Of a DNA stretch of 7,936 nucleotides, positions 1 through 5,659 are shown piece after piece; the first letter of the stretch is position 1, and every line of letters begins with the position of its first letter. The position numbers were made by a program, and so were the translations under genes. Source of the DNA: JBGSWL01 sp041752455 (GTDB lineage: Bacteria > Pseudomonadota > Alphaproteobacteria > Rhizobiales > Rhizobiaceae); contig JBGSWL010000178.1 in the NCBI GenBank assembly GCA_041752455.1, positions 1 to 7,936 of the forward strand, in the 5' to 3' direction. The notes beneath the pieces were generated by a model. It was not told the origin of the DNA. It searched no databases and saw only the letters and a program-made list of their open reading frames with translations.

Positions 1-1914
1 CGCCGCCAGCGCCGGGTCGCCCGGCGTCGGCGGCACGATGTGTTGAAGGGTCACCGGAAGGGCCGCAAACTCCGGCTCTTCCGGCACGAACCGGCCTTTT
101 GTGACGCCTTCAAGCCGTCGCAACACTGGTGCCGGGGCGAACGCCGTGACCGACGCCGCTTGGCCCGAACGGATTGCGGCAAGTTTCCGGCTTGGTGACA
201 CCCACTGCCCGGCCGCCAGCAGAATGTCGCTGTCGACCAGAACGCCGGACGAAGGTGCACGGACGACCAGATTTGCGGCCTGCGCCCGCAGGGCATCAAG
301 CGTCGAGCGCTCGCGCGCCAGTTCCTCTTCCAGAACGCGCCGCTGCGACCGGTCATTGGCGTCGCTGGCCACCCGTTTGAGCCTGACCTCGGCAAGCGCC
401 ACCGCGCGTTCCGCCCGCTCCATCGCGGCAACCGTTTCGGGTGCCTCCAGCACGAACAGCGGATGACCGGCAGTCACTGTCGTATGGTCCCGGCCTTCGA
501 TCGCGGCAAGTTGGCCTGCGGCGGCCGGATAGACCGAAACGACATGCCCTGACCCGGCAATCGCCGGCAGCGAGATGCCCCATGGCAGCGGCACGATTGC
601 AAGCAGACCCAACACGGCGAGCAGACCGGCGCTTCGCACGGTCGCCGCATTCCACGTCAGGCGCTCGCGCCGCTTGCCCCATTCCCGCAACTCGCTGACC
701 ATGGGCCGCGCAATGAACCAGATGATCTCGACGAGAAACAAGACGATCCCGACGATCTTGACCGTCATGTGATAGACGATCAGCGCGATGCCGACGAACA
801 GGAAGAACCGGTAGACCATTGTCGCCAGCGCATGGATGATCAGCACGCGTTTCAGCGCCGGCGCCATGGCTTCCGGCGTCGCTTCGCCAAAACCGAACAG
901 CGCCTCGCGCAGACGCCAGCGCGCCAGCGCAAAGCCGCGCGCCTGAAGGTTGTCGACACCCAGAAGGTCAGCCAGAAGATAGTATCCGTCGAACCGCATC
1001 AGCGGGTTGAGGTTGACCGCAAGGCTCATCGCCCAGCCGAGTGTGGCGGTGGCGAATGCAATGTCGCGGCCGGTGCCGTCGGGCGCAAACACCCACCACA
1101 GGGTGGCAAGGACAGCCAGCGCCAGTTCCGTCATCATGCCCGCCGCGCCGATCATCAGCCGCTTGCGGCGATTGCAGCGCCAGGACCCGGTCACGTCGGT
1201 ATAAAGGATCGGCATCAGAAGGATGATCGCCGCGCCGATCACCGGCACCTTGACCCCGTGCTTGTGCGCCATGAAGGCATGGCCAAGTTCATGCAGGGCC
1301 TTGGTGATGATCAATGCCAGCGCATAAACCGTCAGACCGTGCAGCGAGAACATCCGCTGAAAGGTTGCTACGAAAACATCCGTCTGCCGGCTGACGAGAA
1401 AAAGCCCGACCAGCGCCAGCACGACGAATGTGATGGCCGATGCACGCGTGAACAGGAAGCTGACGACCGGCCACGCCCGCTCGAGGAACGGTTGCGGGCG
1501 CACCAGCGGCACCCGGAAATAGATGTAGGAATGCAGCGCCGCGCTGGCAGCGCCCTTGCGACGCTTTTCGCTCGCCGCCGCATAGGCGCGCCAACCGCCA
1601 GAGGGTGGCGCTGTTGTCAATTCACCCGCCGCAAATGTCGCGGCCATTGCCTCCAGTTCGGCGGGCAGCGCCAGCGTTTTGCCCTGCGAGGCAAGGTGAC
1701 CCGCCAGCGCTTCCACGGTTCCAAGACGCCAGCCTTGTAGGAGGTCGACTGCCCGGCGCGTCAGACGGAAATGCTGGTTGCGTGCATGATCGACCAGCAT
1801 CACGCCTGCGGCATCGCCGTCTGCCGCCACGAGTTCGAGATCGGTGCGCAAGGCCGGCAGCACCGGCGCCGGTTTGGTGGCAGCTGCGGTCAAAGGCCGC
1901 TCCATTGGCGCCAT
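1..1914 (-). CDS. PqqD-like / M50 site-2-type zinc metalloprotease / HlyD-like adaptor fusion, C-terminus cut by window edge
   Basis: The frame is open from ATG at 1914 through the left edge (638 codons, no stop), so the C-terminus is missing. Residues about 20-100 resemble the PqqD-like head of YydH-type peptide zinc metalloproteases (VDHARNQHFRLTRRAVDLL region). A first membrane segment is at about 151-175. The catalytic helix carries HELGH at 208-212, and NPLMRFDGYY at 303-312 supplies the probable third zinc ligand, D309. Further hydrophobic segments lie at about 221-238, 254-276, 283-302, 355-405 and 428-444. After residue 450 comes a periplasmic adaptor-like part: a lipoyl half (GHVVSVYPAAAGQL), a charged helical hairpin (about 490-540) and a second half (VVRAPSSGVLV). 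The start lies 25 nt inside the preceding gene, so translation is probably coupled; no clear Shine-Dalgarno is visible, and ATG at 1905 is an alternative. Family knowledge: M50 enzymes cut substrates in or near the membrane, and HlyD modules bridge the periplasm. Substrate unknown. The metalloprotease call is firm; the PqqD-like call is moderate. Confidence 0.86.
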   Translation of the reverse strand, partial: MAPMERPLTAAATKPAPVLPALRTDLELVAADGDAAGVMLVDHARNQHFRLTRRAVDLLQGWRLGTVEALAGHLASQGKTLALPAELEAMAATFAAGELTTAPPSGGWRAYAAASEKRRKGAASAALHSYIYFRVPLVRPQPFLERAWPVVSFLFTRASAITFVVLALVGLFLVSRQTDVFVATFQRMFSLHGLTVYALALIITKALHELGHAFMAHKHGVKVPVIGAAIILLMPILYTDVTGSWRCNRRKRLMIGAAGMMTELALAVLATLWWVFAPDGTGRDIAFATATLGWAMSLAVNLNPLMRFDGYYLLADLLGVDNLQARGFALARWRLREALFGFGEATPEAMAPALKRVLIIHALATMVYRFFLFVGIALIVYHMTVKIVGIVLFLVEIIWFIARPMVSELREWGKRRERLTWNAATVRSAGLLAVLGLLAIVPLPWGISLPAIAGSGHVVSVYPAAAGQLAAIEGRDHTTVTAGHPLFVLEAPETVAAMERAERAVALAEVRLKRVASDANDRSQRRVLEEELARERSTLDALRAQAANLVVRAPSSGVLVDSDILLAAGQWVSPSRKLAAIRSGQAASVTAFAPAPVLRRLEGVTKGRFVPEEPEFAALPVTLQHIVPPTPGDPALAA

Positions 1915-3326
1915 TGCGAAAGCGGACGCCGCAGCAGGTAATGCCCAAGCGAGACCCGCCCGTGGGTGATGCGCGCCGTGCCGCGCACCCCGATCCGGCG
2001 AAGCGGACTGCCTTCACCATCGTCATCCTCGGCAAGACGCGCGCGCACCCGGTAGGCCAGACGCCCGGCCTCCATCGCTTCAGCCCGGTAGGACGCGCGC
2101 TCGACGGTTGCGCGCAAGGGGTTGAGCGGATCCTGATCGGCGAACAACCAGACCGATGCGCCTTCGGCCAGCACCACGGAATCGCCCAGTCCAACCTCGA
2201 TCTCGATTTCCACCCGGTCCGGATCGCCGATTTCCATGATCCGTTCGCCGGTGGCAACCGGCCGTCCGGTCCAGTCGTCCCGCGATGCGAAAATGGCAAT
2301 GCCAGGCGAAGGCGCGCGGATCACCGTGCGCGACAGGAGCGCCAGTGCTTCGTCGCGCTCGGCGCGCGCCAGATCCAGTTCCGCTTCGGTAACTGCGATT
2401 TCCCGGCGCAGGTCCTGTGATTGCGACGCCCCTTGCATGACGCGCTGATGGCGCGCCGCTGCCAGGTCCAGCGCCCGTTCGGCAATGGCAAGCCGGCCGG
2501 ACAAATCGGTGTCGTTGTAGCGCACGAGCACCGTGCCTTGCTCGACGGGCCGGTTCGGCTCGACCTCGACCGACGCGATCACACCATCGAGCGATGCGGT
2601 GACCACGACCGGTGATTGCGCCACCACTTCGGCAGGCGCCAGCGCGCTCATCGGAACCGGAATGGCCAGAAGGCAAAGAACGAGCAGCGCAATTCCGGCC
2701 TGCACGCTGCGCCGCCGAACCATGGCCAAGGCACCGGCACCAAACCTGGCAGGCGACAGGTTCTCCAGAACATAGGCGTAGGTCTGCGAAAGCCGCTCAG
2801 CCAGCACCCGGTCGCGATCGGCAAAAGGCTGGTTGCGCAGCAGAAGAATTAGGCCGGGCACGTTCCCCGCCTTGGACTGCAGACGCATCACCAAGGCATG
2901 GGCATAGGGAAACTCGGCAACGCGCTGTTCCTGCAACAGGGGGGCGATCGTGACAGGTGATTGGCCCAGCGCACCAAAAAGTTGCGCCGCCAGTGTTTCC
3001 AGCCCGGCAATGCCCGGCGCATGCGCCTCCACCGACGAGACCGAGGAAACGGCCCGCACGGTGAAACGGCCTCCACCCGGCCGGGTCCGCAAGTAGACGG
3101 TGAGATCCGACGCAATGATCCGGCGCGTCTCGTTGGTGACAAAAAACCCGAACGCGTCCGCATTGGCGACCGACCGCAGTTCGCCTTCCAGCGACAAGAG
3201 TGCTTCCAGCGTCGCTGTCGCAGGCGTTGGCGCGCTGAGCCGCTCTGCTTGCGAAACCTGCAGTTTCACTGCGGGTTGACCGGCGGCGCCGGTCGCATTG
3301 CCGACGAAACGCGGATCGACATTCAA
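1890..3326 (-). CDS. GAF-like plus HlyD-type membrane fusion protein (478 aa)
   Basis: This is an inner-membrane-anchored periplasmic adaptor with a large cytoplasmic head. Residues about 36-195 look like a divergent GAF-type sensory fold (alternating strands and helices, starting TLEALLSLEGELRSV). A single membrane segment is at about 208-227, after a basic MVRRRS stretch. Outside it come a first lipoyl half-motif (VVVTASLDGVIASVEVEPNR, about 240-259), an alpha-helical hairpin (about 278-332), the second lipoyl half (TVIRAPSPGIAIF, about 334-346) and a beta-barrel part to about 450. The tail is basic and aromatic. The start is TTG at 3326, whose TTGA overlaps the upstream stop by 4 nt. No other ATG, GTG or TTG is seen in frame just upstream, and GTG at 3269 is the next option downstream. 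Translation is probably coupled to the upstream gene. The head is unusual: most HlyD-family adaptors have only a short cytoplasmic tail, so it may sense a ligand or dock a partner. The adaptor call is firm; the GAF call is from general pattern only. Confidence 0.85.
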   Translation of the reverse strand: MNVDPRFVGNATGAAGQPAVKLQVSQAERLSAPTPATATLEALLSLEGELRSVANADAFGFFVTNETRRIIASDLTVYLRTRPGGGRFTVRAVSSVSSVEAHAPGIAGLETLAAQLFGALGQSPVTIAPLLQEQRVAEFPYAHALVMRLQSKAGNVPGLILLLRNQPFADRDRVLAERLSQTYAYVLENLSPARFGAGALAMVRRRSVQAGIALLVLCLLAIPVPMSALAPAEVVAQSPVVVTASLDGVIASVEVEPNRPVEQGTVLVRYNDTDLSGRLAIAERALDLAAARHQRVMQGASQSQDLRREIAVTEAELDLARAERDEALALLSRTVIRAPSPGIAIFASRDDWTGRPVATGERIMEIGDPDRVEIEIEVGLGDSVVLAEGASVWLFADQDPLNPLRATVERASYRAEAMEAGRLAYRVRARLAEDDDGEGSPLRRIGVRGTARITHGRVSLGHYLLRRPLSQWRQWSGL

Positions 3327-4186
3327 CGGACGGCGCCCGTTGCCGATGTATCCGTGTCGCTGGCAAAGCGGGCATTGCCGCTCATGCCCGCAAGCACCTT
3401 GGCTGAGACGTCTTCAAAGACCGCATGCAGCTTCACGGTTTGCGAAACCGCATCGACCTCGGCGCCGATGCGCTCGATGCGCGCCTGATGACTGGTGCCG
3501 GTTTCATCGACAAGGAACGTGAACTGCGAGCCGACATCGAGATCGCGCAGGCGCAGCGACGGGACGACCAGTTCGATTTCCAGCGCCCGGTCTTCGATCA
3601 AGGTCATCAGCACGTCGCCCGCGGCAGGCAATTCGCTCGGCCCGATGCCGCGCACGGCAACCCGTCCATCAAACGGCGCCTTCATTTCGCAGTCGGCCAT
3701 GCGCGCTTCGACAGCTTCGATGCGCGCTGCTGTCACGGCCCCAGACGCGGCGGCCAGATCGACATCGGTGCGCCCCCCGGCCCCGTTGTTGTGCAGGTAC
3801 CGTTTCTGTTTCAGATCGACATGGGCGGCGTGGTTTTCCGCCTTTGCCGCCTTCAGGTCGGCTTCCAGCCGCCGGCAGTCAAACCGGATCAGCACATCCC
3901 CGGCGGCAAAGCGTTCGCCTTCGCGCACGGTCACATCCGACACTGGCGCGCCGAGGTCCGACTGCAGGTCAACGCGTGTCGCTGCCAGAATGATTCCACG
4001 AACCATTGCGGCTCCGGCGTCTTCGGCTCGCACTGGCGTCGCACCGGCAATCGCAAGGCCCAGCACGATCAGGGACCCAAGCACGATGGAGACGGCTGTG
4101 ACGGCGAAGGTGACGATGCCGAGCGCAAGCGCAACGGAGATGGTGCCGCGGCCTTTGCGGATATACATTTGAAAGGGTGTCGACAT
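3323..4186 (-). CDS. HlyD/RND-type periplasmic adaptor subunit (membrane fusion protein, 287 aa)
   Basis: First gene of the minus-strand operon. A long hydrophobic stretch (about 15-49) ends in a small-residue VRA-E site, so it may be a membrane anchor or a signal peptide. Next come a lipoyl half (VDLQSDLGAPVSDVTVREG, about 72-90), a short helical hairpin (about 105-165, with RYLHNNGAGGRTD at its tip), the second lipoyl half (MKAPFDGRVAVRGIG, about 168-182) and a beta-barrel (about 195-275). The AGDVLIRFD and APFDGRV motifs are typical of efflux and secretion adaptors. The start ATG is preceded by GAGGA (4191-4195) at good spacing. Its stop overlaps the start of the GAF-like adaptor gene by 4 nt. 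The length is short for a full HlyD protein, and the hairpin is too short for a long type I secretion adaptor, which suggests it works with other adaptors rather than alone. Substrate unknown. Confidence 0.86.
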   Translation of the reverse strand: MSTPFQMYIRKGRGTISVALALGIVTFAVTAVSIVLGSLIVLGLAIAGATPVRAEDAGAAMVRGIILAATRVDLQSDLGAPVSDVTVREGERFAAGDVLIRFDCRRLEADLKAAKAENHAAHVDLKQKRYLHNNGAGGRTDVDLAAASGAVTAARIEAVEARMADCEMKAPFDGRVAVRGIGPSELPAAGDVLMTLIEDRALEIELVVPSLRLRDLDVGSQFTFLVDETGTSHQARIERIGAEVDAVSQTVKLHAVFEDVSAKVLAGMSGNARFASDTDTSATGAVR

Positions 4187-4209
4187 GGCATCCTCGATCC
4201 GGTCGGCAG

Positions 4210-4238
4210 CAAATACATCTTTCGGTTGCCGATTTGAA
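4210..4238 (-). promoter_or_regulatory. tentative promoter of the three-gene operon
   Basis: On the minus strand, TTCAAA (4233-4238) and TATTTG (4210-4215) are separated by exactly 17 nt. They match the sigma-70 consensus at 4 and 3 of 6 positions. Transcription would start near 4203, leaving a short leader that contains the GAGGA ribosome binding site. The match is weak and rests on spacing and position only. Confidence 0.25.
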
Positions 4239-4244
4239 TCAAAT
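4232..4244. promoter_or_regulatory. 13-bp perfect palindrome, possible operator
   Basis: ATTTGA-A-TCAAAT: two perfect 6-nt arms around one base, 46-58 nt upstream of the first adaptor gene and overlapping the tentative -35 element. The size and AT-rich arms would suit a dimeric repressor. The arm spacing does not fit an FNR box. No regulator gene is visible in the window. Confidence 0.4.
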
Positions 4245-4272
4245 AACCCTGAGTTGTTTTCGCGTCAAACAA

Positions 4273-4307
4273 AAAAACCGTGGCAGCGCTGGGCCGACAC
4301 GGTTTTT
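4273..4307. terminator. Rho-independent terminator-like hairpin in the divergent intergenic region
   Basis: Arms AAAAACCGTG (4273-4282) and CACGGTTTTT (4298-4307) are perfect complements around a 15-nt loop that can add inner GGC/GCC pairing. Read on the minus strand, the CCGTG/CACGG stem is followed by seven T (4277 down to 4271), the better terminator orientation; read on the plus strand it is followed by five T. It lies upstream of two divergent genes rather than behind one, so it may insulate the operon, end a small transcript, or act as an attenuator. Confidence 0.55.
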
Positions 4308-4632
4308 GCTTCACGCGACAGGGGACAAACAGGAACACGTTCGTCCGATTGGTGCTCCGGTACGCAATACCTGACCCGGAGACCCAAGGAGGCGTTTTTG
4401 CTCGCCCCGGTCCAGATATTTAGCCGCACATCGTTACCAGCCGGTTGATGAGCGCTTAAGCAAAGATGAATTCCCACATTTTTCCGATCCGGCGTCCGTG
4501 ACCGCAAAAGTGCCACAGATCGGAGGCGGGTTGATAACCTCCGCGGCCGATCCATCTTTTGGGCTGGTGCGCAGCGGGGCGCCGACACATAGTGCCGACT
4601 GCCATTCAATGCTTTTCAGGAAAGCCGATCCG
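4308..4632. other. rest of the divergent intergenic region, no gene seen
   Basis: This is the remaining leader between the hairpin and the lipoprotein gene. Short open frames exist on both strands but lack ribosome binding sites and recognisable protein features. A frame extension of the lipoprotein gene back to 4498 is open but would bury the signal peptide. GCTTAAGC at 4453-4460 is a small palindrome. TTGATA at 4531-4536 is a possible -35 element, but no convincing -10 follows at the right spacing. Confidence 0.5.
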
Positions 4633-5196
4633 ATGCGCGTTTCGCCAATGCTCTTGATGGTTGCATTCGCCATGCTGCTGGCCGGCTGTACCAGCACGGC
4701 GACCTCAGTGACGACGGAGTATTACTCCGTTTCAGGAGCAACCAGCGCAGAACTCGACCGGCAATTGCGCACCAAGGGCCCCCTGAACGGCCACGCGCTG
4801 GCAGTCGCCTCGATCCGGTTCGTCCCGGCCGACGTTCGCCAGCAATTGACCGACAAGGGCTGCGTCTTTGCCCGCGCCGGCTTTCGCGTCGAGGCGGCCA
4901 TCACCCTGCCGCGCTGGAGCGAGCGGAACGCCACGCGGGACATTCCTCTGCGCAACGCCTGGGATGCTCTGTCCGGTTATGCACGGGTGCACGAGGAAAC
5001 GCATGTGCGCATTGCCGAAAAATATGCTGTGCGCCTGAAGACCGCGATCCTGGCACTGAAACCGCAGCCGACCTGCCAAGCGCTGGATGCCAGCGCCAAA
5101 CAGGTTGTCGAACGCGTCGCCCGCGAACACAACCGCGAGCAACTGGCCTTCGACCGCGCCGAGCAGAAACGCCTTGCGGCGATCTTTGCCGGCTGA
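4633..5196 (+). CDS. predicted secreted Zn-dependent protease, DUF922-type lipoprotein (187 aa)
   Basis: The start is ATG at 4633. It gives a short basic N-terminus, a hydrophobic core and the lipobox LAGC with Cys19, as expected for a lipoprotein signal peptide; an AGGAA lies upstream at somewhat long spacing. The mature part begins with a strand-rich region (TTEYYSVSGATSAELDRQL, as in DUF922 domains) and a central strand pair ending in ITLPRW. A zinc-metalloprotease helix follows, with HEETHVRIAEKYA and HEETH at residues 120-124. The C-terminal part is helical and rich in charged residues. Family knowledge: DUF922 proteins are predicted secreted zinc proteases of unknown substrate. Two cysteines (about 77 and 149) could form a disulfide. 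The gene runs divergently from the membrane-protease operon and shares its upstream region, which may mean shared regulation; this is inference. Without a close homologue to compare, the family call rests on the HEETH context and overall layout. Confidence 0.82.
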   Translation: MRVSPMLLMVAFAMLLAGCTSTATSVTTEYYSVSGATSAELDRQLRTKGPLNGHALAVASIRFVPADVRQQLTDKGCVFARAGFRVEAAITLPRWSERNATRDIPLRNAWDALSGYARVHEETHVRIAEKYAVRLKTAILALKPQPTCQALDASAKQVVERVAREHNREQLAFDRAEQKRLAAIFAG

Positions 5197-5210
5197 ACTG
5201 TGTCAGTTCA
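5194..5210. terminator. bidirectional hairpin containing both stop codons
   Basis: TGAACTG-TGT-CAGTTCA is a perfect 7-bp stem with a 3-nt loop between two convergent genes. The TGA stop of the lipoprotein gene is in the left arm (5194-5196), and the TGA stop of the small minus-strand gene is in the right arm (5208-5210 complemented). There is no clear T-run on either side, so it is not a classical intrinsic terminator; it could mark transcript ends or protect them. Confidence 0.45.
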
Positions 5211-5585
5211 CCCTTTGTCGGCTTTCAGTCGCCGGTAGTTGGCGCGCACGCGCTTGGCAGCCGGCTCGAGGCTCGCGTCAGTGATGTCCTGCACCTTGCG
5301 GGCAATGCGCGCCGGGTCCGGCACATCCCCTTTGGCCGTTTCCAGCCAAAGCGAAGTCCACGCGTTCAGCATTTCCGCCTGTGCGGCGGCATAGCCTTCG
5401 ACGACGGCAGCGGCCTTTTCGGCGACGGCCCTATGGCCCTCCTCGCCTTTGCGGCGGCTGGCGAAATGCGGCGTTGCCATTTCCCACATCAGGGCCGGCA
5501 TGCGCATGGCGATGACCATCGGCGCCAGCATCGCCATGTCGGTCGCGGCGTAGGACCGGGCCTTGCGCGTTGTCTTCGTCGTCAT
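5208..5585 (-). CDS. small Ala-rich helical protein, phasin-like (125 aa)
   Basis: The start ATG at 5585 follows a G-rich stretch (GGGG shortly upstream) that can serve as a weak ribosome binding site. The product is short, mostly helical and rich in Ala, Met and charged residues. It has a basic head (MTTKTTRKARSYA), a Met/Pro-rich hydrophobic stretch (AMLAPMVIAMRMPALMWEM, about 18-36) and an amphipathic helix (EKAAAVVEGYAAAQAEMLNAW, about 56-76). A basic tail ends in RRLKADKG. This layout resembles phasins, small proteins that coat polyhydroxyalkanoate granules, but no signature is decisive and no polyhydroxyalkanoate gene is nearby. An extension to TTG at 5663 is possible but would place the upstream inverted repeat inside the gene. 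It lies 74 nt downstream of the aminotransferase on the same strand and may be co-transcribed with it. Confidence 0.7.
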   Translation of the reverse strand: MTTKTTRKARSYAATDMAMLAPMVIAMRMPALMWEMATPHFASRRKGEEGHRAVAEKAAAVVEGYAAAQAEMLNAWTSLWLETAKGDVPDPARIARKVQDITDASLEPAAKRVRANYRRLKADKG

Positions 5586-5603
5586 AGCCCCGTCGCCCCT
5601 TAT

Positions 5604-5631
5604 GTTGCACCGCACAATAGCACGGTGCAAC
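5604..5631. promoter_or_regulatory. perfect 9-bp inverted repeat upstream of the small phasin-like gene
   Basis: GTTGCACCG (5604-5612) and CGGTGCAAC (5623-5631) flank a 10-nt centre, 19 to 46 nt upstream of the ATG at 5585. On the minus strand the centre contains TATTGT after TGC, a possible extended -10 element, so a bound dimer would cover the promoter. No T-run follows, which argues against a terminator for the aminotransferase transcript. Operator is the preferred reading. Confidence 0.5.
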
Positions 5632-5659
5632 CTGAGATGCACGAACAATCCGCGGCCGT

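Noticed and set aside
769..1740. 323-aa plus-strand open frame across the protease gene
   Set aside because: It lies antisense to the HELGH-bearing protease and has a low-complexity Arg/Gln/His-rich translation typical of a shadow frame.
4232..4244. FNR or CRP box
   Set aside because: The arms ATTTGA/TCAAAT are only one base apart, unlike the four- to six-base centre of those sites.
4498..4632. 45-residue N-terminal extension of the lipoprotein gene
   Set aside because: It would bury the lipobox signal peptide, which begins cleanly at ATG 4633, and no ribosome binding site precedes 4498.
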